Part shown: piece by piece, positions 8,752 to 16,649 of the stretch
How positions within the stretch are numbered: position 1 is the stretch's first letter
How the letters are laid out: the number at the start of each line of letters is the position of its first letter
Assembly (NCBI RefSeq): GCF_009193265.1
Contig: NZ_VZZZ01000006.1
Coordinates: 392,547-456,546 of the forward strand
Source of the DNA: Marinobacter changyiensis
GTDB taxonomy: Bacteria > Pseudomonadota > Gammaproteobacteria > Pseudomonadales > Oleiphilaceae
DNA: 64,000 nt
Direction of reading: 5' to 3'
Translations under genes and position numbers: made by a program
The notes under the pieces: model-generated
Database searches by the model: none
Told to the model about the DNA's origin: nothing
The model's input: the letters and a program-made list of their open reading frames with translations, nothing else

Positions 8752-10173
8752 TTGGTCACCTCCACAACACCGCAGCCCCCACGGATGAGTTCGACTCAGG
8801 CCTGGGTCAACTATCTGAGCAAGGTCGAACTGCCGGTACTTGCCAACACCCTGCGCCGCATCAATGAGCTGACTGACAGCACCAGCAGCACTGTTAACCA
8901 GCTTGCTGCTGTTATTCTCAATGATGCCCAGCTTACCTCCCAGGTGTTGCGGCTCTCCAATACCGTGTTCTATAACCAGACCCGTACCCAGGTTGGCACC
9001 GTGAGCCGGGCCATTACGCTGATCGGCTTTGATGCGGTTAAATCCATGGCTATCTCGTCGCTGATTGTGGACGCGTTACTGGCACGCAGCGACCGTTCCC
9101 AGTTGCTGCAATGTCTGGCAAGGGCGCTTCATGCCGCTGTTCAGGCCCGCTGTCTGTTGCCCAAAAGAAACGAACAGGCACTGGAGGAAGTCTTTATTGG
9201 CGCCTTATTGATGAACATCGGTGAGCTGGCTTTCTGGTCCTGTGATACCCAGCAGGCTGATGAACTGGAAGCACGGCTACAGCGCAATGACCCGTACGTC
9301 GAGTCACAGAAAAAAGTGCTACGCACCACGTTCGCGGAGATCACCCGGGAGCTTGTCGAAGCCTGGTCTCTGGGGCCGTTCATCAAGGATGTAGTGGCGG
9401 CTGGTCAGCCCAACTCCAAAGCCGCCAGCCTGGTACGACACAGTGTTGAACTGGCCCGGTTGTCGGAAAAAGGCTGGCGTGGCGCGGAAATGGACCGGGT
9501 ATTGGATGCCTTGGCCGAAGAAGTCGGTGAATCCACGGCTACTGTGCGGGATCAGGTGCGGATAAACGCCCTGGAAGCTTCCAAAATTGCCAACTCCCTG
9601 GGTATCCCCCAGGTCGGCGCACTGCTACCCGACGGCAGTAAATCAACCAGGTCGCAAACACCAGGCGTCCCACCTACGGATCCAGTTCTGGAACTTCAGA
9701 TACTGCGGGAACTCAGCCACAGTCTGACCAACAAACCGGACATCAATGAAGTCTGTCAGCTCGTCATCGATGGTATTCAAAAGGCCGTAGGCATGAAGCG
9801 CATTGCTTTGCTGATGGTAGACCGCAGTGGCAACAAATTGATCCCCCGCAAGGTCGCCGGCCCGGACACTGATCCCTGGAGGGAAGCCTATGTGGTGTCC
9901 CGGGACGGCACCGGCGAACTGGGAGTGCTACTACCGCAAAAGGTATGCGGCATCTATCACCCCGCCCGCCAGACAGTGACGCCCGGGTTCGACCCCTGGC
10001 TATGCCAGGTGCCTGCCCTGATCGGCCCGTTGCTGGCTAACGGGCGGCTGGTGGGCATGTTTTACGCTGACAACGCCGATATCCACGCCGTGCCCGATGC
10101 CGGTCAACTGACCTCGTTCAGTCATTTTGTCCAGCATGCACAGTTGTGCATTACGCTGCTATCCAGTCATTAA
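8752..10173 (+). CDS. HDOD-domain signalling protein with C-terminal GAF-like region
   Basis: This protein of about 473 residues has an HDOD domain over roughly residues 20-220 (SKVELPVLANTLRRI, LSNTVFYN). A GAF-like sensor region follows from about 320 (LSHSLTNKPDINEVCQLVIDGI). HDOD proteins are non-catalytic relatives of HD phosphohydrolases found in two-component and c-di-GMP pathways; the ligand is unknown here. The chosen start is TTG at 8752 with AAGAGG upstream; ATG at 8785 is possible. It converges with the anti-sigma gene. Confidence 0.85.
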   Translation: MVTSTTPQPPRMSSTQAWVNYLSKVELPVLANTLRRINELTDSTSSTVNQLAAVILNDAQLTSQVLRLSNTVFYNQTRTQVGTVSRAITLIGFDAVKSMAISSLIVDALLARSDRSQLLQCLARALHAAVQARCLLPKRNEQALEEVFIGALLMNIGELAFWSCDTQQADELEARLQRNDPYVESQKKVLRTTFAEITRELVEAWSLGPFIKDVVAAGQPNSKAASLVRHSVELARLSEKGWRGAEMDRVLDALAEEVGESTATVRDQVRINALEASKIANSLGIPQVGALLPDGSKSTRSQTPGVPPTDPVLELQILRELSHSLTNKPDINEVCQLVIDGIQKAVGMKRIALLMVDRSGNKLIPRKVAGPDTDPWREAYVVSRDGTGELGVLLPQKVCGIYHPARQTVTPGFDPWLCQVPALIGPLLANGRLVGMFYADNADIHAVPDAGQLTSFSHFVQHAQLCITLLSSH

Positions 10174-10205
10174 AAGAACGCCGGGGCCTGTAACCTGGCG
10201 TCTTT
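10174..10205. terminator. Possible terminator hairpin between convergent genes
   Basis: ACGCC and GGCGT arms, with inner GG/CC pairs, flank a short loop after the HDOD gene, and CTTT follows. The U-tract is short, so this is a weak call. Confidence 0.35.
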
Positions 10206-10233
10206 CGGGGGGCCCCAACCCCTTTCCCAGGGC

Positions 10234-10929
10234 TTAAAGGTCGTACAGCCTGGTGACATGGAGAATCGGCCCCGTGGGCGCACCCGTCGTTGAACCACCT
10301 TTCGGCTCCAGACTGATCGCCAGGGTTCGGCTCTTCTCCAGCGCTGCGCGAACGGACTCATTGAGTTCAATCTGCAACACGTCATCCCCGACCGGAATCA
10401 CGCCCAGGGACATCGGCTGGCCCTCCGCCGGAACTACCCAAAGCTCGTAATCCCGGTCCGGTTGCGCCGCCTCGGCAGCCACCGGCCTGAGGCGCAACCG
10501 GTTGGCATCGCCCACCTCACTTACCAACCAGAGCGGGTCTTTAACGTCCTCCTGGACGATAGCACCAAACAACAGTGGATAGCGCTCCGGCTCCGGCTGA
10601 TTTACCAACAGTACCGCCATGAACATTGCTGCAGCCGTTGCCAACAAACCCAAGCTCGGCCACAGCCAGCCCAACCCGGACGTTGATGTGGCGGATGTCT
10701 GCTCAGGCCAAAGGCGCCTCTCGATAGCATTCCAGACCCGTTTTGGGGGCTCTTTTGGAGGCACTAGCTCGCCCAGTTCACCGAGTTTCTGCTCCCAGAA
10801 CCAGACCTCCTGACGCACCCGGTATGATTCCATCATCCAGCGTTCAAAACGCTTCCGGGCAAGCCCTTTCAGGGAACCCAGTACGTATTCGGCGGCCAGG
10901 CTTTCAATGCGTTCAGGTGTTTTTTTCAT
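10234..10929 (-). CDS. RskA-family anti-sigma factor
   Basis: This 231-residue single-pass membrane protein has a cytosolic helical N-terminus (AAEYVLGSLKGLARKRFE), one transmembrane helix at about residues 88-108, and a periplasmic RskA-type domain containing DYELWVVPAEG and SLGVIPV. It should hold the preceding ECF sigma factor inactive until a periplasmic signal triggers release. No HxxxCxxC zinc motif is visible. Its ATG overlaps the sigma stop by four bases, so the two are translationally coupled. Confidence 0.9.
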   Translation of the reverse strand: MKKTPERIESLAAEYVLGSLKGLARKRFERWMMESYRVRQEVWFWEQKLGELGELVPPKEPPKRVWNAIERRLWPEQTSATSTSGLGWLWPSLGLLATAAAMFMAVLLVNQPEPERYPLLFGAIVQEDVKDPLWLVSEVGDANRLRLRPVAAEAAQPDRDYELWVVPAEGQPMSLGVIPVGDDVLQIELNESVRAALEKSRTLAISLEPKGGSTTGAPTGPILHVTRLYDL

Positions 10930-11480
10930 CGTTCAAGACACCTTTTCAACACCTGTAAGCCACGCCGGATCCAACTTTTTACGGTACCCACCGGCGTACT
11001 CAGCGCAGTCGACAGCTCGTCATGGGTAAATCCGCGATAGTAGGACAGCAAGATACTGTCCCGCTGTACCGGACTCAGTTCATCCAGGCAGCCGGTCAGG
11101 GCCGCTGAGCCGTCCCTTTGCAAAGACGCCTCCAAAGGACCACCCCGTTCGTCCGCCAGCGTACTCAGCGCATCATCTCCGGCGGTCTGTCGTACCTTGC
11201 GGGCCCGGATCAGATCCAGTGTTCGATAACGAGCAATGGTCATCATCCAGCTCATGGGCGAACCCCGGTCGCTGTGGTACTCACTGGCGTGGTGCCAGAT
11301 TCGGATAAAGGCGTCCTGCAACGCTTCTTCCGCCAGTTCGTGCTGGCCCGCAAGCCGCTGGCAGAGGCCAAACATCCGGCCCGACACCTGTTCGTAAAGG
11401 CGCTGGAACGCCTTCCGGTCCTGACGCGCTACGCCACCCAGCAGAGCCATTAGCTCATCCTGCGTTGAGTCCTCAACCAT
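10926..11480 (-). CDS. ECF (SigK-like) RNA polymerase sigma factor
   Basis: This 184-residue ECF sigma factor has region 2 (ALQDAFIRIWHHASEY, SPMSWMMTIARYRTLDLIR) and region 4 (LSPVQRDSILLSYYRGFTHDE, TPVGTVKSWIRRG). The adjacent RskA-type anti-sigma supports assignment to the SigK/RskA-controlled ECF group. It is divergent from the DUF4331 gene across 213 bp, making that four-gene set its likely target, together with autoregulation. Confidence 0.93.
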   Translation of the reverse strand: MVEDSTQDELMALLGGVARQDRKAFQRLYEQVSGRMFGLCQRLAGQHELAEEALQDAFIRIWHHASEYHSDRGSPMSWMMTIARYRTLDLIRARKVRQTAGDDALSTLADERGGPLEASLQRDGSAALTGCLDELSPVQRDSILLSYYRGFTHDELSTALSTPVGTVKSWIRRGLQVLKRCLER

Positions 11481-11531
11481 GAAGTCTATCCCTACTCGTG
11501 CTGGTTATTGGTTTTTCGGTGATTTGCTATG

Positions 11532-11553
11532 GGTACGTCGCTATAGGTACGTC
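11532..11553. promoter_or_regulatory. Direct repeat in the sigma/DUF4331 divergent promoter region
   Basis: GGTACGTC occurs twice (11532-11539 and 11546-11553), 14 bp apart start to start. It could be a regulator site or part of an ECF promoter; no function is demonstrated. Confidence 0.35.
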
Positions 11554-11614
11554 CCGCTCCGACCGGGAGATGCGGAAAAAAATTCAATATTTTTTTGTTG
11601 CCGAGTGCATCTTT

Positions 11615-11636
11615 TGTGAGCTCTCGCTCGCTCACA
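11615..11636. promoter_or_regulatory. Inverted repeat upstream of the DUF4331 gene
   Basis: TGTGAGC and GCTCACA arms are separated by eight bases, about 60 bp before the DUF4331 start. It could be an operator or a 5'-UTR hairpin. Confidence 0.4.
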
Positions 11637-11693
11637 GGTTGGAGCAATCATTAATTCTCCCGAATCACCCTAACACTAGATGAGGAATAAGGA

Positions 11694-13166
11694 ATGAACA
11701 CTCTCGTAAAACGCTCCGGCCTCGCCATCGCGATTGCCGGCATGTGTCTCTCTAGCGCTGTCAGCCAGGCTTCAAGCCACCGGGAAGCGCCGTTTATCAC
11801 GGAAATTCCCAAAGTGGACGGCACCGATTTCTACATGTTTCGCAGCTACGAACCTGGCCGCGAAGACTTTGTCACCCTGATCGCCAACTACCTGCCTTTG
11901 CAGGATGCCTATGGCGGACCCAATTATTTTGATCTGGATGCGGATGCCATTTACGAAATCCACATCGACAATAACGGCGATGCCACCGAAGACCTGACTT
12001 TCCAGTTCAACTTCAGTGACATGCTGAACGACATTCAGCTAGCGGTTGGGCCGGAGGGTGATCAGAAAATGATCTCGGTTCCGCTCAAGAACATCGGCGA
12101 TGCCTCCGATGCCGCCAATGTCCAGTTCAGCCAGGAATATACCGTAGCGGTTATCAGTGGAGACCGCCGCAGTGGTACCCGCCAGGTCGCTACCAACGCC
12201 ACTACTGGCATGGAGAACTTCAGCAAGCCACTCGACAACATTGGCGGCAAGTCCTTCGCCGATTACGGCAGCTATGCTGATGGCTTCATCTACGATATTG
12301 CCATTCCCGGCTGCGGCACGAAAGGACGTGTGTTTGTTGGTCAGCGCAAAGAAGCTTTTGCCGTCAACCTGGGGGAAATCTTCGATCTGGTCAACACCAA
12401 CCCGTTGGGCGCCCGCGATGGTGAGGGCCCGGGCGATCTGGCCGACAAGAATGTCACCTCCTTTGCGCTTGAAGTACCTGCGGCCTGCTTGACCGGCTCA
12501 GCACAAACAGCCTCCGGTGACCCGGTAATCGGCGCCTGGACCACCGCCAGCGTACGCCAGGCACGGGTGATTAACCCCGCCCCGATGGCTAACGGCAAGG
12601 GCGCAACCATAGAAGGCGGTGCCTATGCGCAGGTTTCCCGTCTTGGCATGCCGCTGGTCAACGAAGTGGTTATTGGCCTGAAGGATAAAGATGCCTTCAA
12701 CGCCAGTGAGCCCTCTGGAGATGGGCGGTTCATCGACTATGTCACCCACCCGACGCTGCCGGAATTGCTGGAAATCCTGTTTGGTGCCGCCGGTGCTGTA
12801 GCCCCAGACAATTTCCCACGGACCGACCTCGTGACCGCCTTCCTGACCGGCGTACCGAACGTTAACAGCCCGGTAGGCGTGACCGCATCGGAAATGCTGC
12901 GTCTTAATCCCGCGATTCCTGCAACCGCCGCCGCAAGCCAGAATGACCTGGGCGTACTGGGTGGCGACAACGCCGGCTTCCCGAACGGCCGTCGTCCGAT
13001 CGATGACGTTGTGGATTCAGCATTGCGGGTCGTGATGGGTGCACTGACTACCAATGCCCCGAACAGGGACACCCCGTTTACCGATGGTGTTCAGCTTGAC
13101 CCAACCGAGCTGAAGGAGGTTTTCCCATACCTGCCAACCCCCATCGCCGGCTCACCCAACTCGTAA
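11694..13166 (+). CDS. Exported DUF4331-family protein
   Basis: This 490-residue secreted or periplasmic protein has a signal peptide (cleavage predicted after Ala26, VSQA/SSHREAP). The mature start SSHREAPFI, followed by DGTDFYMFRSYEPGR, is the family hallmark of DUF4331, a beta-rich family of unknown function. If cleaved as predicted, the third mature residue is His, which would form an ATCUN-type Cu/Ni-binding terminus (inference). It heads a set with a small lipoprotein, a TPR protein and a HupE-like membrane protein. A Shine-Dalgarno AGGAATAAGGA precedes the ATG. Confidence 0.9.
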   Translation: MNTLVKRSGLAIAIAGMCLSSAVSQASSHREAPFITEIPKVDGTDFYMFRSYEPGREDFVTLIANYLPLQDAYGGPNYFDLDADAIYEIHIDNNGDATEDLTFQFNFSDMLNDIQLAVGPEGDQKMISVPLKNIGDASDAANVQFSQEYTVAVISGDRRSGTRQVATNATTGMENFSKPLDNIGGKSFADYGSYADGFIYDIAIPGCGTKGRVFVGQRKEAFAVNLGEIFDLVNTNPLGARDGEGPGDLADKNVTSFALEVPAACLTGSAQTASGDPVIGAWTTASVRQARVINPAPMANGKGATIEGGAYAQVSRLGMPLVNEVVIGLKDKDAFNASEPSGDGRFIDYVTHPTLPELLEILFGAAGAVAPDNFPRTDLVTAFLTGVPNVNSPVGVTASEMLRLNPAIPATAAASQNDLGVLGGDNAGFPNGRRPIDDVVDSALRVVMGALTTNAPNRDTPFTDGVQLDPTELKEVFPYLPTPIAGSPNS

Positions 13167-13176
13167 GGAGTGACTT

Positions 13177-13425
13177 ATGAAACTCATTGTGAAGTTAACC
13201 GGAGTGGCCCTTACCGGGCTGGCCCTGGCGGGATGTTTCAACGGTAGTAGTGGTAGCAGCAGCCGGGACGGCGCACCCGATCTGGTTCAGACGCAGAACT
13301 TCACGCAGTTCGTGAAGGACGAGATCAACAACACCGCTGATACCCGCGAGGCGGTCAACATCAATGATCTGGAGTTCAGCTTCAATGATCAGAACAATGA
13401 ACAGGCCTTTGACGATCTGTTCTGA
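13177..13425 (+). CDS. Small lipoprotein
   Basis: This 82-residue protein has a clear lipoprotein signal (LTGLALAGC; lipid-modified Cys about residue 20), then a Ser/Gly-rich linker and an acidic, Asn-rich C-terminus. No known domain is recognised. It follows the DUF4331 gene by 10 bp with a good AAGGAG, so the two are probably made together. Confidence 0.8.
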   Translation: MKLIVKLTGVALTGLALAGCFNGSSGSSSRDGAPDLVQTQNFTQFVKDEINNTADTREAVNINDLEFSFNDQNNEQAFDDLF

Positions 13426-13450
13426 TGCGTGTGAGCGTGCCCGTCAGGTT

Positions 13451-14623
13451 ATGTCCGTTCTCCGGCTGACGGTTATTCACCCTGCCCTTCGGGGCGGGGT
13501 TTTTTCGGGGGTACTGGCTTTTACCGTGGCCACCCCGGCGCTCAGTGCACCAGCACCGATAAACAGTGAATTCTCCGATGATCAGGTTCTGCTGACGCTA
13601 CCGGACTTGTCAGCCACTCAACCGTCAGACATCCGCACCGCAGAGCAGCTTGCGGCTCAGGTCAAAACTCACCTGCAGCAGGCCCGTAGTGACGGCGACC
13701 CCCGTTTTCTTGGTTATGCCCAACGGCTCCTACAAGACTGGCCTGCAGAACGCATGACGGACCGCCTGCGGGTATTGCGGGCGACGCTTTGGCAAAGCCT
13801 GCATCGCTTTGATGATGCCCGGGCCGACCTGAATCTGGTGTTGGCGAGCGATGGTGATTCACGGAATCAGATTCAGGCACTGCTGACCCTGGCCAATCTG
13901 GAGATTGTCCAGGGCCGGTACGAAAGCGCCCTGGCAGCCTGCAGCCTACTGGAAAAGCTCTATCCCGGCCTTATCGCTGCGAGCTGTCAGGCCCAGGTAC
14001 TGGCTCGCACCGGACAGGCTGGCGCCGCCTATAAAGATCTGAAGTCACTCGCACAACAAGACCAGTACCGGAACAATATAACGGCAATGTTATGGGTCGA
14101 AGGCACGCTGGCCGACATTGCCGCCCAGCTCGGTCAGCCAGAAGCGGAACGACACTGGCGCAAGGTGCTCGCACTGGACCCCAATGATCTATACAGCCGG
14201 ACCCAACTGGCGGACTGGCTGATTCAGGCCGAACGCTATAACCAGGCAATAGCTCTGACCGAAGGTTACAACGACGTCGATTCACTCGCCGTGCTCAGAG
14301 CCATCGCACTGCAGGTGACCGGATCTGAACAGGCAAAAGACCTGGTTGAAACCCTGCACGAGCGCTTCAGCGAAGCCCGTTGGCGAGGCAACCTGCTACA
14401 CCAGCGCGATTACGCCCGTTTCCTGCTTGATCTCAAGCAACAACCGGACGAGGCCCTGAAGTACGCCCGGGGAAACTGGCAAGACCAACGCGAGCCGATG
14501 GATACACGGCTACTGCTACGAACCGCCAACGCCAGTGGCGACGCAGATGTTGCAAACTCCACCAACGAATGGCTAGCCACTATCAACCAGCGCGATGCCC
14601 GCTATCCGGAGGTCAGGCCATGA
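13451..14623 (+). CDS. Exported TPR-repeat protein
   Basis: This protein of about 390 residues has a signal peptide (MSVLRLTVIHP, then a hydrophobic run ending ATPALSA) and repeated helical TPR-like units across most of its length, for example QALLTLANLEIVQGRYESAL and RTQLADWLIQAERYNQAI. TPR proteins are scaffolds, so a periplasmic assembly role for its neighbours is inferred. ATG at 13451 is chosen because it supplies a complete signal peptide; the frame extends upstream to 13364 inside the lipoprotein gene. A perfect terminator-like hairpin lies inside the signal-peptide codons. Its stop overlaps the HupE start (ATGA). Confidence 0.8.
   Translation: MSVLRLTVIHPALRGGVFSGVLAFTVATPALSAPAPINSEFSDDQVLLTLPDLSATQPSDIRTAEQLAAQVKTHLQQARSDGDPRFLGYAQRLLQDWPAERMTDRLRVLRATLWQSLHRFDDARADLNLVLASDGDSRNQIQALLTLANLEIVQGRYESALAACSLLEKLYPGLIAASCQAQVLARTGQAGAAYKDLKSLAQQDQYRNNITAMLWVEGTLADIAAQLGQPEAERHWRKVLALDPNDLYSRTQLADWLIQAERYNQAIALTEGYNDVDSLAVLRAIALQVTGSEQAKDLVETLHERFSEARWRGNLLHQRDYARFLLDLKQQPDEALKYARGNWQDQREPMDTRLLLRTANASGDADVANSTNEWLATINQRDARYPEVRP
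13480..13505 (+). terminator. Intrinsic terminator hairpin inside the 5' coding region of the TPR gene
   Basis: An 8-bp stem CCCTGCCC/GGGCGGGG (one G-U pair) capped by a TTCG tetraloop is followed at once by six Ts. It sits 54 bases after the lipoprotein stop and within codons 10-19 of the TPR gene. It would cut transcription of the downstream genes unless read through. Confidence 0.75.
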
Positions 14624-15753
14624 AACACACCCTGCAGTGGTCCCTACTTATCATTTTGGCTTTTGGCAGTGCCACAGTGGCGGCTCACAAAGCCAGCGAC
14701 AGTTTTATCTACCTGGACCAGAGTAACCCGGAAGCCACCACTCTGCGTATGGATCTGGCGCTGCGGGATGTCGCGCTGGTACTGCCTCTGGATAGCAATA
14801 ACGACCTGCAGATTACCGGCGCCGAAGTCCGGGCCGCCCGGCCTGAAATCACCGGTCTTGTGGCCGGCGGGGTGACTCTCTCCAGCAGTCAGGGCCTATG
14901 TGCCCTCATCGGTCAGCAGTGGGGCCTTTCACGTCACAGCGACGGTGCCTACGCTGCGGCCAGTTACGGGGTCCAATGCCCAAATGGTGCCAGGCCGACC
15001 GGGTTGGATTACGACCTGTTGTTCGACGTTGACCCACTACACCGGAGTCTGGTCCAGTGGACAACAGCGGAGGGTGAATCACTGGCCGTGCTCGGGCCGG
15101 ACAGCAACCGCCTTGACCTCGATGCCGGGCAACCCTCCGCGCTCACCACCTTCGGGACGTTCCTTTACGAAGGCATAGTCCATCTGCTGATCGGCCTTGA
15201 TCACATCCTGTTCTTGCTGGTGCTGATATTGCCAGCCACTTTCATTCGCCAACAACAGCGCAAGCATTCCCCATCCGCGCGCACTGTTCCGTTTGCAGCA
15301 CGGCTGCTGGAGCTGGCTGGTATCGTTACGGCGTTTACAGTGGCGCACACCATCACTCTCGCTCTGGCAGCTCTTGATGTCGTCAGATTACCAATCGCAT
15401 GGGTTGAGATGGTAATTGCGCTGTCCATTGTGGTTGCGGCACTGAACGTGATCTGGCCGATACTGGGTAACAAAACCTGGAAGCTGGCTTTCGGGTTCGG
15501 GCTGATTCACGGGTTTGGTTTTGCCAATGTTCTGGGCGACCTGACCAGCGGCGTATCACAGACCGTCACCGCTCTTGCTGGGTTTAATATCGGTGTAGAG
15601 GTGGGTCAGTTGGGATTGCTGGTAATTTTCTTCCCGCTGTTGTACTGGCTTGGCCGCTACCGGTTATACGCTCGCGCCGCCGTGCCCGCGACGATAATGG
15701 CAGTGTCCTGCATCAGCCTGTTCTGGGTGGTCGAACGCGCCGGCACACTATAA
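14620..15753 (+). CDS. HupE/UreJ-family membrane protein
   Basis: This 377-residue protein has a signal peptide (to about residue 22, TVAA/HKASD), a 150-residue extracytoplasmic domain, and then about seven transmembrane helices with GIVHLLIGLDHILFLLVLIL and FGFGLIHGFGFANVLGDL, the conserved His-containing motifs of the HupE_UreJ_2 family. Relatives are annotated as nickel/cobalt permeases, but the function of this longer subgroup is unproven. Predicted cleavage leaves His as the first mature residue. It is translationally coupled to the TPR gene (ATGA overlap, GGAGGT ribosome site). REP-like elements follow it. Confidence 0.88.
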   Translation: MKHTLQWSLLIILAFGSATVAAHKASDSFIYLDQSNPEATTLRMDLALRDVALVLPLDSNNDLQITGAEVRAARPEITGLVAGGVTLSSSQGLCALIGQQWGLSRHSDGAYAAASYGVQCPNGARPTGLDYDLLFDVDPLHRSLVQWTTAEGESLAVLGPDSNRLDLDAGQPSALTTFGTFLYEGIVHLLIGLDHILFLLVLILPATFIRQQQRKHSPSARTVPFAARLLELAGIVTAFTVAHTITLALAALDVVRLPIAWVEMVIALSIVVAALNVIWPILGNKTWKLAFGFGLIHGFGFANVLGDLTSGVSQTVTALAGFNIGVEVGQLGLLVIFFPLLYWLGRYRLYARAAVPATIMAVSCISLFWVVERAGTL

Positions 15754-15757
15754 AACC

Positions 15758-15884
15758 AGGAGCGGTTTCAACCGAGACAAAGGTCGCAGACATTTCGCGA
15801 CTGAAGTCGCTCCTACGGGGAAATGCCACAGCCAACAAACCCGGAGGTGTTGTGCCCGCTTGGTAGGAGCGGTTTCAACCGCGA
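15758..15884. repeat. REP-like cluster (three elements)
   Basis: Related elements of about 20-25 bp occur at 15758-15776 (AGGAGCGGTTTCAACCGAG), 15795-15820 (inverted orientation, CGACTGAAGTCGCTCCTAC) and 15863-15884 (GTAGGAGCGGTTTCAACCGC). The alternating orientation is typical of bacterial REP/BIME arrays between genes. A variant is seen near 34908-34933. Confidence 0.75.
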
Positions 15885-15916
15885 AAAGGCCAATCGCCAG
15901 TGGGATTCAGGGAGGC

Positions 15917-15948
15917 AAAAAAAAAGGGGGGGTGACTCGTCACCCCCC
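15917..15948 (-). terminator. Intrinsic terminator of the hypothetical gene 15956-16531
   Basis: On the minus strand a GGGGGGTGA/TCACCCCCC stem with a tiny loop is followed by a run of nine Ts, directly after the stop codon at 15956. Confidence 0.85.
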
Positions 15949-15955
15949 ATTCAGT

Positions 15956-16531
15956 TCAGTGCAGTGCTCGCAGCTGCCTGGGGTAGAGCGCCGCGCTTAC
16001 TTCGGGCTCTTCCAGCATATCCGCCAGCTCGCGATCGATTTCGGTTTCCTCGCCTTCATCCGGCAGCGGGTCGAACAAGGTGTTCAGCCAGGCCGCTATT
16101 GAAGGGGTTTCCGCCCGGTCATACTCCGTGGACAGGGCCCGTATTCGCTTGAAGCCAATAATACGCTGGTGTCTTGGGTCCCGGATTTGCTCAAAGCCAC
16201 GCCAGTAAATGCGATCACGGGTGTGGAGCTGGACAAACAGGGTATCTATGGGGTCAGAAGGTTTGTCCGACGTACCGTCTTCCTTTTTCTCCCGGACAGT
16301 GGTCCAGGCGGGATAAAGTACCGCAACGGCGTCGGCCTCCACATGCTCACGGGCGGCACGCAGAATCAACGCCCAGCGGGCCTTGTCAGCATCGGTTTCC
16401 AGAGAGTTGATAGGGAGGTCATAGCTTTGATCATTGGAGAGAACGATTGCCATCATCGGGGCATCAAGCTCACCCATGGCCTCAGCCTGTGCTACAGAGA
16501 TCAGTTCGTCGATTGCCATCGGTTGGTTCAT
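15956..16531 (-). CDS. Conserved-looking hypothetical protein
   Basis: This 191-residue soluble, acidic protein has no recognised domain. The middle carries a mixed strand/helix pattern (MMAIVLSNDQSYDLPI, ADAVAVLYPAWTTV, FVQLHTRDRIYWRGF). The C-terminus is strongly acidic. Real-gene support: a GAGGAGGAG ribosome site nine bases before ATG, sustained codon use, and its own terminator. No function is proposed. Confidence 0.75.
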   Translation of the reverse strand: MNQPMAIDELISVAQAEAMGELDAPMMAIVLSNDQSYDLPINSLETDADKARWALILRAAREHVEADAVAVLYPAWTTVREKKEDGTSDKPSDPIDTLFVQLHTRDRIYWRGFEQIRDPRHQRIIGFKRIRALSTEYDRAETPSIAAWLNTLFDPLPDEGEETEIDRELADMLEEPEVSAALYPRQLRALH

Positions 16532-16649
16532 AATTCAAACTCCTCCTCGATGCCACATCATGGACGGTCAGAAAGTGATGACCACTACCTACAGTAACAG
16601 CATAGCCTGTTCTCGTTGTAAAGATAAACGTGCAGTGTGTGTTATCGGA

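Noticed and set aside
11498..11683. 61-residue frame in the sigma/DUF4331 intergenic region
   Set aside because: It covers the promoter region and its repeats; no ribosome site or similarity.
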